Assembly (NCBI GenBank): GCA_938038815.1
Contig: CALHTF010000059.1
Span: forward strand, 1-64,000
DNA: 64,000 bases
Origin: an uncultured Acidimicrobiales bacterium
GTDB lineage: Bacteria > Actinomycetota > Acidimicrobiia > Acidimicrobiales > SHLQ01
Direction of reading: 5' to 3'
The translations under genes and the position numbers were made by a program. Shown piece after piece: positions 26,953 to 34,108 of the stretch (the stretch's first letter is position 1; each line of letters begins with the position of its first letter). A model generated the notes under the pieces. The model saw nothing but the letters and a program-made list of their open reading frames with translations. It searched no databases and was not told the origin of the DNA.

Positions 26953-27258
26953 TTAGTGCGCTACGGCCGATTCGCCTTCCTCGGCGAGGTCGATCTCGGC
27001 CTGGCGGGCGGCCTGCTTCTGCGCCTTGGCGGCCGCCGCGTTGCGCTTGCGGACCATACGGCGACGAGAGCGCTCCGATTCGGCGCCCCAGACGCCGTGG
27101 TCGATCTTGTTGGTAAGGGCGTACTCGAGGCAGTGGTCCATCATCGGGCAGGACCGGCAGATGCGTTGGGCCTTGATTACGCCCACACCGTCGCTTGGGA
27201 AAAAGACGGCGGGGTCTTCGTGGGCGCACTTACCGAGCGCCATCCAGTTGGTGTCCAT
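26953..27258 (-). CDS. WhiB-family Fe-S transcriptional regulator
   Basis: A 101-residue Wbl protein. Four cysteines hold the [4Fe-4S] cluster: Cys11 in GKCAHED, then C34-x2-C37-x5-C43 in CRSCPMMDHCLEYAL. The beta-turn GVWGAESERS follows, and then a basic, Arg/Lys-rich tail that contacts DNA. Wbl proteins usually bind the primary sigma factor and sense O2, NO or redox state. The turn reads GVWGA rather than the common GVWGG. AGGGAG lies 10 nt upstream of the ATG. It heads the whiB, hypothetical, ROK run. Confidence 0.93.
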   Translation of the reverse strand: MDTNWMALGKCAHEDPAVFFPSDGVGVIKAQRICRSCPMMDHCLEYALTNKIDHGVWGAESERSRRRMVRKRNAAAAKAQKQAARQAEIDLAEEGESAVAH

Positions 27259-27477
27259 ATTTTCGGAACTCCCTCTACGAGCTAGTACCTATGACGTTCA
27301 TAAGTGCCAGAAAGTTCCCGTAAAGCCAATATTTTCGAGAATAGATCTCGGTGGTAGACCACGTCGCTCTATTACGGCCAATACAACCTGATTGGCACAT
27401 GGGTTTATTGCAGTAGCAAGGTTCGTAAGACGTCCGTAACGAAGCGAGTACCGCTGGAATTACAGCGATCTCGGCAG

Positions 27478-27486
27478 TTATCCACA
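27478..27486 (+). promoter_or_regulatory. DnaA-box sequence TTATCCACA
   Basis: A perfect TTATCCACA lies in the 248-nt gap between whiB (upstream side) and the anti-sigma gene (downstream side). The gap is locally AT-richer than its surroundings and has no gene. A single box without dnaA, dnaN or other boxes does not make an origin; it could be a DnaA titration or regulatory site, or chance. Confidence 0.3.
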
Positions 27487-27506
27487 GCCAGAAACTTTTT
27501 GGTGGA

Positions 27507-28379
27507 CTACAGCCCTACACCGTCGAGCAGCGATTTGCAGGTCTTTTGCACCTGGTTGAACAGCCCGCCGTCCGGCTCGGGCAAGTTCTGCGCCAACTCT
27601 TCCATCGCGGCGCCCGACGAGAGCGAACCAACGATCGTGTAGGTCACGCCGTCGCGGTCGACCACCAAGATGTCGGCCTCGCCGTCTTGGAGGTGCCAAG
27701 CGTCGTCGCCGTCCATCTTCATCGTCTCGGATTCGGGCATGTCGTTCGACTCGACGTAGCCCGACTGGCGAAATACCGAGATGACCTCTTTGCCGTCGGT
27801 GTAGATCATCTGCAGCACGTCGTCGTCGTTCTCGTACGCACTCATCATCTGCATCGAGCTCCCGCTCGGGCCCATCTTGGTGGCCTCGTTGAGATCCATC
27901 AGGTGGTAGCCGTCGGTTTCCATGTCTTGCATCTCGTCGTCTTCCATTTCCGGCATGGCCGCGGCGGCCTCGGCGTGACGACTCGCAAATTCGTCGAGGG
28001 CCGGAACCCGTTCGATGGCGGCGATTCCCGACCCAAAGCCCAGGACCAGCAAGAACACCGCAGCCACGGCGATTCCCGAGGTGAGCTTTGACCGCAACGA
28101 GCGTCGAGACTCGCGCTGAGCCGATAACGACGCCACGTTTGCGGGCAACTCCGCTGTTGGGTCGGCGGTGCCCTTTTCAAGCATGGCTTCAAAGAAGCCG
28201 GCCGGTGGCTCGACCATCGGAAGGTCGCGCACTTCAGCTCGTACGGCGGTAAGCGCAGCGAGTTCGTCGGCCAGCTCGGGCGAGTCGGCGAGAGCCGTCT
28301 CGACCTGGGCTTTTTCAGCGTCGGCGAGCTCGCCGTCGAGGTAGGCGTTGAGTAGTTCGGAAGTTTCGTTGTGGTCCAT
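27507..28379 (-). CDS. membrane anti-sigma factor (RseA/MucB-like), zinc motif absent
   Basis: 290 residues: a cytoplasmic anti-sigma-like helical N-terminus (ELLNAYLDGELADAEKAQVE), one transmembrane helix (about 102-121) and an extracytoplasmic sensor domain of about 165 residues rich in Met and Asp (MPEMEDDEMQDME; GEADILVVDRDGVTYTIVG). The usual zinc-binding H-x3-C-x2-C is missing: the C-P-x-C position reads SPEL (33-36). Context makes the call: its ATG shares a base with the sigma-gene stop (TAATG). Likely it holds the ECF sigma at the membrane until an envelope signal releases it. Confidence 0.8.
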   Translation of the reverse strand: MDHNETSELLNAYLDGELADAEKAQVETALADSPELADELAALTAVRAEVRDLPMVEPPAGFFEAMLEKGTADPTAELPANVASLSAQRESRRSLRSKLTSGIAVAAVFLLVLGFGSGIAAIERVPALDEFASRHAEAAAAMPEMEDDEMQDMETDGYHLMDLNEATKMGPSGSSMQMMSAYENDDDVLQMIYTDGKEVISVFRQSGYVESNDMPESETMKMDGDDAWHLQDGEADILVVDRDGVTYTIVGSLSSGAAMEELAQNLPEPDGGLFNQVQKTCKSLLDGVGL

Positions 28380-28906
28380 TAGTCGAAGTCCTCGACAAGC
28401 AGCGGCCGAAGGCGGGACCGGCCGCGATGGATGCGGCTGCGGACGGTTCCGACCGGCACACCGGTCTGTTCAGAAATCTCGTCGTAGGTCAGACCTACGA
28501 CATCGCACATCACCACCGCAGCGCGGTAGTCGTCGGGCAGGGTCATCAGTGCTTCTTGCACGTGAGCGGGAAGTTGTTGTTCGGCGAGCGCATCGTCGGC
28601 GCCAGGTGCGCCGGCGAGTACGCGATCGGGTTCGTCGGGCAGCGCCTCTTCTGGGCGGCGCTTCTTCTTGCGAACGTTGTCCAAGAAGACGTTGGTGGTG
28701 ATGCGGCTCAACCATCCGTTGAGGTTGCCGGGCTGATAATTCACCAACCCCCGCTCTACTCGCAGTAGCACTTCTTGAACCAGATCCTGTGTGTCGTCGT
28801 GATTGCCGGTGAGCCGGTACGCCACGGTGTAAAGAAATCGACCGTGGTCACGGGCGATGTCTTCCCAGGTGGGTACCTGTTCATCGTTGGAATTCTCAGG
28901 AGTCAT
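28379..28906 (-). CDS. ECF RNA polymerase sigma factor (SigE-like)
   Basis: A 175-residue sigma-70 ECF factor. Region 2 (FLYTVAYRLTGNHDDTQDLV, VQEVLLRVERGL, WLSRITTNVFLDNVRKKKRR) recognises the -10, and region 4 (LPDDYRAAVVMCDVVGLTYD, EISEQTGVPVGTVRSRIHRG) recognises the -35. It precedes its anti-sigma gene with a one-base overlap, and a tatA gene is immediately upstream. The arrangement resembles the mycobacterial sigE-rseA-tatB neighbourhood. An ECF-type promoter lies 99 nt upstream, suggesting positive autoregulation. Confidence 0.93.
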   Translation of the reverse strand: MTPENSNDEQVPTWEDIARDHGRFLYTVAYRLTGNHDDTQDLVQEVLLRVERGLVNYQPGNLNGWLSRITTNVFLDNVRKKKRRPEEALPDEPDRVLAGAPGADDALAEQQLPAHVQEALMTLPDDYRAAVVMCDVVGLTYDEISEQTGVPVGTVRSRIHRGRSRLRPLLVEDFD

Positions 28907-29004
28907 AGTTCTGTTCGACCGACGCTAATCGGTACACCTTTGCAGGTGCGTAGTGGTCAGCGTTTGATCGTCGAGAGCCACAATTCCATAAGAGTTACCT
29001 ACAG

Positions 29005-29030
29005 AACGGCGCGACAGTTGGGTTGGTTCC
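29005..29030 (-). promoter_or_regulatory. ECF-type promoter (GGAAC-N17-CGTT) upstream of the sigma gene
   Basis: On the minus strand GGAAC (29026-29030) is followed after exactly 17 nt by CGTT (29005-29008). This is the classical -35/-10 pair of SigE/SigW-type ECF promoters. It lies between the tatA stop and the sigma start, on the coding strand of the sigma/anti-sigma operon. Confidence 0.6.
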
Positions 29031-29063
29031 CAGAAACTGAAAGAAAACTCTGAACCGGCGAAG

Positions 29064-29231
29064 TTACGCGGTCTTGTCGTCGTCTTCGTCGATTCCGGTC
29101 TCGATGCCGTCTTTAAACTCTTTTTGAGCTTGACCAAGCGATCGGGCGAGCTTCGGCAGTTGGCTTCCGCCAAAGACGAGCAACAGAACCACAAGAATGA
29201 TGATGAGTTCGGGCGTACCAAGAGATCCCAT
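29064..29231 (-). CDS. tatA: Sec-independent translocase protein TatA
   Basis: A 55-residue TatA/E-type protein. The N-terminal transmembrane helix (LIIILVVLLLVFGG) is followed by the hinge FGGSQLPKLARSLGQAQ, an amphipathic helix and an acidic tail (DEDDDKTA). It oligomerises to form the Tat pore for folded substrates. Only one TatA-type gene is seen and no tatC is in the window. The ATG at 29231 gives the standard N-terminus (MGSLGTPELI). It lies between whiB and the ECF sigma gene, all on the minus strand. Confidence 0.92.
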   Translation of the reverse strand: MGSLGTPELIIILVVLLLVFGGSQLPKLARSLGQAQKEFKDGIETGIDEDDDKTA

Positions 29232-29288
29232 GAGCTACAGGGTAGCGCTTGGTCTAGGGGTACCGCGATTCAGGGGAAATTTCGTCGA

Positions 29289-29585
29289 TTAGTTGGTTTG
29301 GGAGAGCACGACAGGCTCTGCCGACGCTGCGGCGGCGCGGGCCAGGGCCCGTTGGCGACGGATCCGACGACGCTCGCGTTCGCTCATTCCGCCCCAAATA
29401 CCGAACTTTTCGCCGTTTTGGAGGGCGAATTCCAGGCAATCTTCACGCACGACACAACCGCGGCAGACCTCTTTTGCCTCGCGGGTGGATGCACCGCGCT
29501 CGGGGAAGAACAGGTCAGGGTCAACGCCTAGGCAGTTTGAGAACTCTTGCCAGGTTGTATCGAGATCGGGTTTGGCGAGACGCAT
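29289..29585 (-). CDS. WhiB-family Fe-S transcriptional regulator
   Basis: About 98 residues from the ATG at 29585 (MRLAKPDLDTTWQEFSNC). Cluster cysteines are in SNCLGVD and CRGCVVREDCLEF (C-x2-C-x5-C). The canonical turn GIWGGMSERERRR and a basic tail follow. The frame stays open to 29723, but the extra 46 residues have no Wbl similarity and lie in a repeat-rich gap, so the internal ATG is preferred. It is unlike the other WhiB (26953-27258) in the turn and N-terminus. It is the first gene of the run whiB, tatA, sigma, anti-sigma. Confidence 0.92.
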   Translation of the reverse strand: MRLAKPDLDTTWQEFSNCLGVDPDLFFPERGASTREAKEVCRGCVVREDCLEFALQNGEKFGIWGGMSERERRRIRRQRALARAAAASAEPVVLSQTN

Positions 29586-29805
29586 TCTGCGTGTACTCCG
29601 GGATTGCGGGGGTTGGGTGGGGCAGTTTCGCTGTATTTCCGCGCCGCGCGGGTGAGCGGCAAGAAAACCCAGCGGCGTAATTACACCACTGTAATTGCCC
29701 GCTTGTCCAGCCCGGAACAGCATTCGACAGCATCGACACCCCCCAAGCCATCAACCAGCCCTTTCGCGCGCACCGCGCGAATCCCCCACATTCCGCGCGA
29801 AAACG

Positions 29806-29928
29806 CGCACCACGACTCAGAGTCACGGGACAACGCACCACGACTCAGAGTCACGGGACAACGCACCACGACTCTGAGTCAGGGGACAGAGTCAGGGGAC
29901 AACGCGCCGTGACTCAGAGTCAGGGTTT
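29806..29928. repeat. palindromic repeat cluster B (28-bp tandem units)
   Basis: Two identical 28-bp units lie head to tail at 29806-29833 and 29834-29861, with a third, diverged one at 29862-29889. Each carries CGCACCAC, the palindrome GACTCAGAGTC (GACTCTGAGTC in the third) and then ACGGGACAA. Palindromes start at 29814, 29842 and 29870; a fourth is at 29911, out of phase, ending in CAGGGTTTT like cluster A. Seven palindromes in the two clusters share one period and sequence, so they are one repeat family. Confidence 0.88.
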
Positions 29929-30010
29929 TGTAGGAGAGGCCGCAGTGGTGTCGCCGCGCAGCAAGACCGAGGTGGGGGCTCGGGCCGATGCCGAAGGCGT
30001 GCAGGCGCAG

Positions 30011-30070
30011 CCGGAACAAGGCAATCCGGAACAAGGCAATCCGGAACAAGGCAATCCGGAACAACGCAAT
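30011..30070. repeat. 15-bp tandem repeat, four copies
   Basis: CCGGAACAAGGCAAT is repeated at 30011, 30026, 30041 and 30056; the last copy differs by one base (CAACG for CAAGG). It ends 11 nt before the HisD-like ATG and so lies inside its promoter or leader. The near-perfect identity indicates recent slippage, making it a candidate for length variation between strains. Confidence 0.92.
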
Positions 30071-30081
30071 ACAGTAGGGAG

Positions 30082-31404
30082 ATGTTCAAGCACCTTGACT
30101 GGTCGACGATGTCGGAGGCTGATCGCACCTGGCTTTTTCAACGGGGTAGCGCTCATGACGTGGCGTCTGACTTGGCGGCGTCGATCGCCGACCTGGTGGC
30201 CGACGTTGCCGAGCGAGGCGACCAAGCGGTCTGCGATGCATTGGCCAACTTCGATGGGGTGACCATTTCGCCCGACGGCCTGCTGGTCACCGCCGACGAG
30301 TTCGCTGCGGCGAACGAGGCGGTGCCGGCCGAACTCCACGACGCCATCGCCACCATGATCGCCAACATCCGCGGCTTTAACGAAGCATTGAAGGCTCGCC
30401 GCACCAGCTGGACGACCGAACTCTCGCCCGGGCACGTGGTCGGCGAACAGATCGGGCCGGTCACCTCGGCGGCCCTGTTTTGCCCAAGCGGCAAGGCCAG
30501 TTATCCGTCGGTACTCGCCCAGGTGGCCACGCCTGCGGTCGTCGCCGGCGTGGAAGACCTCATCGTTCTGGTGCCCCCGGTGCCGCGCGGTTCGGGCGAA
30601 ATCGACCCAGCAGTTCTCGTAGTTGCCCAACAGCTCGGCCTCGACCGGGTATTCCGAGTGAACGGGCCCGCCGGAGTCGCGGCGGCCACCTTTGGCACCG
30701 AACACATCCCTAAGGTCGGGCACATCATCGGCCCGGGTAGCCCGCCAGTCGCCTTGGCCCAGCTCGAAGCCCGCAAGCACGGGGTGACCACCGTGGTGCT
30801 CGGCCCTTCGGAAAGCCTGATCGTGGCCGATAGCTCAGCCGACCCCGAACTGTTGGCGGCCGACCTGTTGAACGAAGCCGAGCACGGCACCGACTCGACG
30901 GTGTTGTTGGTAAGCCCCGACGCAGACATCATCGCGGCCACCGACGCCGAACTCGACAAACAACACCTGGCCTTACCCGACGACCGGCGCGAGGCCACGA
31001 TCGCCGCTTTGGGAGCAAACGGTGGAGCGATCAAGGTCACCTCGCTCGACGAAGCATTCGAGGTCGCCAACTGGTTCGCCCCCGAACACCTCCAACTCGC
31101 CGTCGCCGACGCACCAGCGGCCGCCGAACGCATCACCCACGCCGGCGAAGTTCTGGTCGGCCAGACCACGCCGATCTCGGCCGGCAACTTCGTAATCGGC
31201 GCCCCCGCAGCGCTACCCACCGGCGGATACGCCAAAGCCGCGTCAGGGGTAACGGTGGAGGCGTTTCAGAAAGCGACTTCGATCGGCCAACTGAGCGACG
31301 ACGCTTTGGCTCGGGTTGCGCGCGACACGGTGGTGCTCGCCGAGCACGAGGGTTTCCCCGCCCATGCCCGCGCTATCACATTGCGCGACGAACGACGAGG
31401 GTAA
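30082..31404 (+). CDS. histidinol dehydrogenase family protein (HisD-like, divergent)
   Basis: A 440-residue member of the HisD superfamily, NAD-dependent dehydrogenases oxidising an alcohol through an aldehyde to an acid. Aligned to E. coli HisD by motif: Glu335-His336 (APEHLQL) match catalytic Glu326-His327; zinc ligands His262 and His419 are kept as His268 (NEAEHG) and His428 (PAHARAI), but Gln259 is Glu265 and Asp360 is Asn369 (SAGNF). The conserved N-H-V-L-P is A-A-L-P. No other his gene is nearby; a LOG-like gene follows after 12 nt. It may act in histidine synthesis or, like HpsN-type relatives, on another polyol. AGGGAG precedes the ATG. Confidence 0.78.
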   Translation: MFKHLDWSTMSEADRTWLFQRGSAHDVASDLAASIADLVADVAERGDQAVCDALANFDGVTISPDGLLVTADEFAAANEAVPAELHDAIATMIANIRGFNEALKARRTSWTTELSPGHVVGEQIGPVTSAALFCPSGKASYPSVLAQVATPAVVAGVEDLIVLVPPVPRGSGEIDPAVLVVAQQLGLDRVFRVNGPAGVAAATFGTEHIPKVGHIIGPGSPPVALAQLEARKHGVTTVVLGPSESLIVADSSADPELLAADLLNEAEHGTDSTVLLVSPDADIIAATDAELDKQHLALPDDRREATIAALGANGGAIKVTSLDEAFEVANWFAPEHLQLAVADAPAAAERITHAGEVLVGQTTPISAGNFVIGAPAALPTGGYAKAASGVTVEAFQKATSIGQLSDDALARVARDTVVLAEHEGFPAHARAITLRDERRG

Positions 31405-31416
31405 ACATCACTACCT

Positions 31417-32544
31417 ATGTTTGAGATCCATGACACGTCGAGCCTTGCCGACCACCTCGATACTCACGGCACCCTCGACTGCACGGTGCTGCAGGGGCTC
31501 GATCTCGCCAACGACTCGATGCCGGTCGAGCAGCTGTGCCAGCTCGACTGGTCGGGAGCGACGATCCTCGGCGGGGTGATCCCCGACGATCTTCGCCTCG
31601 CCATGGTGTCGTCGGGCGCCATCGTGTTGCCCCGCCTGCCGAACCTGCCGTTCCTCCCCTATCGCCCGCGCCTGTACGAGCTCGACGAGCTGATGGCCGG
31701 CTACAAGAAGGGCTCGACCGACTCGATTCAGGCCACCACCGACTACCAGATCTACCTGCACGCCAAGCAGGTGCGAGACGCTGGCAAACACGCGTCGGTC
31801 ATGAGCACCCTCTTCCAGCGCATCCACGACCATGCCGTCGACGACGCCATGAACGACTTCTTGGTCGACCACGACCGGGTGGTCGCCATCATGGGCGGCC
31901 ATGCCCTCAAACGCGACGAACAGAAGTACGCCGACGTGGTCGAACTCGGTCGACGACTGGCCCGCGAAAACGCTCTTGTGGTGAGCGGCGGTGGCCCAGG
32001 AGCGATGGAGGCGGCCAACCTGGGGGCCTGGCTCGCGCCGCACCCCGACACGGCCGCGGCCGAAGCGATCGCCACGCTCTCGGGCAACACCGACTATCGC
32101 ACGGCCGAATATCTCGACCTTGGGTACGAGGTGCGTTCGGCGTTCCCCGATGGCGCCGCCAGCCTCGCCATTCCGACCTGGTTCTACGGCCACGAACCCA
32201 CCAACCAGTTCGCAACCCATATCGCCAAGTACTTCTCGAACAGCATCCGCGAAGACGGCCTGCTCGCCATTGCGACCCACGGTGTTGTGTTCACGCCCGG
32301 CTCGGCGGGCACGGTCCAGGAGATCTTTCAGGACGCCACCCAAAACCACTACGCAACCTTCGAACACATTTCGCCGATGGTGTTCCTTGGCCGGGAGTAC
32401 TGGACCAACAAGCTGCCAGTGATGCCCCTTATCGAGGCGTTGTCGGCGGGCCGGCCCTACGCCGAGTTGATCGCCATGGTCGATACCCCCGACGAGGTGG
32501 TCGAGTTCTTAAACTCGCATCCTCCAATTCCAAGCCCCGAGTAA
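31417..32544 (+). CDS. LOG-like Rossmann-fold nucleotide-binding protein
   Basis: A 375-residue protein. The central part has the lysine-decarboxylase-like/LOG motifs in slightly changed form: VVSGGGPGAMEAANLGAW near residue 190 and TPGSAGTVQEIFQDATQNHY near residue 290 (PGGxGTxxE in typical LOG). It is longer than cytokinin-type LOG proteins, with about 120 extra N-terminal residues. A nucleotide-monophosphate hydrolase activity is possible; the true role is unknown. It is probably cotranscribed with the HisD-like gene 12 nt upstream. Confidence 0.78.
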   Translation: MFEIHDTSSLADHLDTHGTLDCTVLQGLDLANDSMPVEQLCQLDWSGATILGGVIPDDLRLAMVSSGAIVLPRLPNLPFLPYRPRLYELDELMAGYKKGSTDSIQATTDYQIYLHAKQVRDAGKHASVMSTLFQRIHDHAVDDAMNDFLVDHDRVVAIMGGHALKRDEQKYADVVELGRRLARENALVVSGGGPGAMEAANLGAWLAPHPDTAAAEAIATLSGNTDYRTAEYLDLGYEVRSAFPDGAASLAIPTWFYGHEPTNQFATHIAKYFSNSIREDGLLAIATHGVVFTPGSAGTVQEIFQDATQNHYATFEHISPMVFLGREYWTNKLPVMPLIEALSAGRPYAELIAMVDTPDEVVEFLNSHPPIPSPE

Positions 32545-32672
32545 CGCTCCATCCCAGCTCAGGCCAAAAAGGGTGGCTTTTGAGCGAGTGCGCTCTGATG
32601 GTTAGGTTCCCTCCAGGGGGTTTTTGGTCTTGGGTCGTCGATGCGACGCTTTTGGGCCCCTTGGGAGCAACT

Positions 32673-34103
32673 ATGAAACGTTCGTCGATAGCTCGACTGT
32701 TTGCGGTACTCGCAACCGCTGCGATGATCGCGACCGCGTGCAGCGAACCACTAGAGGAAGAGCAAGGCGCACCGGATAGCACCGCCGCGGCGCCGGCCTT
32801 GACGACTTCGCCCGCAACGGAAACGACCGTCGAACCTTCCGACTCGCCCGACACCACCGTCGCTGCGGCCGACGATGCGCCAGTCGATGACGGGTCGGTG
32901 GTCTTTCGGTTCGCCGGAGAAGAGTGGTTCATGGGCACCGTTCCCAACCAAGCGGTGGCGGCCGACCCCGACGCCGAACCAATCCGACTCGGCATGCTCA
33001 ACATCGAGAACGTCGACGGGTTCTCCTTCCCCGAACTGCGCGGCGCGGCCGAAGCCGCGGCCACCTTCGTCAACAACGAACTGGGCGGGGTCGGTGGGCG
33101 ACCGATCGAGATCGTCCCATGCATCACCAGTCTGAGCCCCGAGCAGTCCCAAACCTGTGCCCAAGAGCTCGTGCAAGAGGGTGTGGTGGCTCTGGTCGGC
33201 GGAATCGATGTGATGAGCCAAGGCTCGGTGCCAGTGCTCGAACAGAACGCCGTGCCCACCTTGGGCGGGATCCCGGCCGGGCTACCCGAAATGCAGTCAG
33301 GGGCGCACTTCTACTTCTCCGGCGGCACGCCTGGCGCCATGGCCGCCATGCTCGCCCACGCCGAAAAGAACGGTGCCGCGAGCGCCCTGATCGCCCACGC
33401 CGACCTCCCGTCGTTCAACGTGATGGCGGCCGACTTCGCCAAACCGGTCGGCGAGTCGCTCGGCATGGACGTCGAGATCGTGAAATTCCCACTCATCGGC
33501 GCCGACATGCTTCCGGTACTGACTGCGGCCGCCGACGCCGATGTCGACGCGCTGATCGTCAACGCAGCCGATACGGCGTGTATCCCCATCATGGAACTCG
33601 CCCAACAGCTTGAGCTTCGGGCGCAGGTCTACTTGGTCGGCGCGTGTGCAGCCCCCGAGATTCTCGACGAGGCCGGCGCGGCAGCGGGCGGCATTATCTT
33701 TAGCGGCGAAGGCCCGGCCGACCCCAACGCCATCGGCGGCTCGATCTTCGATGCGGTCGTGGCCCAGTACGCAACCGGCCCGGCCGAAGCCGCTGGCACG
33801 GTTGCGTTCCGCGGGTTTATGAACACCTACTGGGTGCTGACCGAACTGGGTGCCGACAACATCAGCGCCGACTCGATCACCGAGTTCATGCGCTCGACCG
33901 TCGACCGGCCGTCGTTCTGGGGCCACGCCTATACCTGTGATGGCCAGCGCATTCCTGGCCTGCCAGCGTTGTGTGCCCCTGAACAGGCGCTGTTCACCGC
34001 CACGGGCGTGCCCGGCGAGAACATCGTGTTCTTGCCTGAAGACTTCGCCGATACCGACGGCTGGATCGAAACCGACGACCTCTACGCCGACGCCCTTTCG
34101 TAG
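32673..34103 (+). CDS. ABC transporter substrate-binding lipoprotein (LivK-like, periplasmic-binding type I)
   Basis: 476 residues. The signal peptide has a lipobox (MIATAC, Cys about residue 24). A Thr/Pro/Asp/Ala-rich linker follows, then a type I binding-protein fold (IRLGMLNIENVDG, FVNNELGGVGGRPIEIVPC, VQEGVVALVGGIDVMSQGSV). It captures the ligand outside the cell for the downstream permease. The ATG at 32673 is chosen because GGGAG sits 5 nt upstream and the signal peptide starts there; the frame itself stays open far upstream. It is first in the operon livK, livHM, acyl-CoA ligase, livG, livF, carotenoid oxygenase. Confidence 0.92.
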   Translation: MKRSSIARLFAVLATAAMIATACSEPLEEEQGAPDSTAAAPALTTSPATETTVEPSDSPDTTVAAADDAPVDDGSVVFRFAGEEWFMGTVPNQAVAADPDAEPIRLGMLNIENVDGFSFPELRGAAEAAATFVNNELGGVGGRPIEIVPCITSLSPEQSQTCAQELVQEGVVALVGGIDVMSQGSVPVLEQNAVPTLGGIPAGLPEMQSGAHFYFSGGTPGAMAAMLAHAEKNGAASALIAHADLPSFNVMAADFAKPVGESLGMDVEIVKFPLIGADMLPVLTAAADADVDALIVNAADTACIPIMELAQQLELRAQVYLVGACAAPEILDEAGAAAGGIIFSGEGPADPNAIGGSIFDAVVAQYATGPAEAAGTVAFRGFMNTYWVLTELGADNISADSITEFMRSTVDRPSFWGHAYTCDGQRIPGLPALCAPEQALFTATGVPGENIVFLPEDFADTDGWIETDDLYADALS

Positions 34104-34108
34104 GTGCG

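Larger units (their letters stand above)
29586..30081. other. 496-nt repeat-rich gap without a supported gene
   Basis: Between divergent whiB and the HisD-like gene. From left to right: the whiB leader; a stretch rich in GCGCGA; palindromic cluster B (29806-29928); about 80 nt of ordinary sequence; four copies of a 15-bp tandem repeat (30011-30070); then the ribosome binding site AGGGAG for the ATG at 30082. Short open frames across it read the repeats as peptide repeats (PEQGN) and are not credible genes. Confidence 0.7.

Noticed and set aside
27259..27506. Replication origin
   Set aside because: Only one DnaA box, no dnaA, dnaN, gyrB or rpmH, and no cluster of boxes.
29806..29889. CRISPR-like array with 28-bp units
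   Set aside because: The units are head to tail with no unique spacers; the repeated part and its filler are the same. It is a tandem/palindromic repeat, and no cas gene is near.
31536..32672. Long in-frame extension upstream of the binding lipoprotein
   Set aside because: It runs across the LOG-like gene in another frame. The signal peptide and ribosome binding site place the true start at 32673.
32545..32672. A riboswitch or attenuator ahead of the binding-protein gene
   Set aside because: The 128-nt gap has a few short G/C runs and T-runs but no conserved aptamer pattern or convincing hairpin with a U-run that I can identify.
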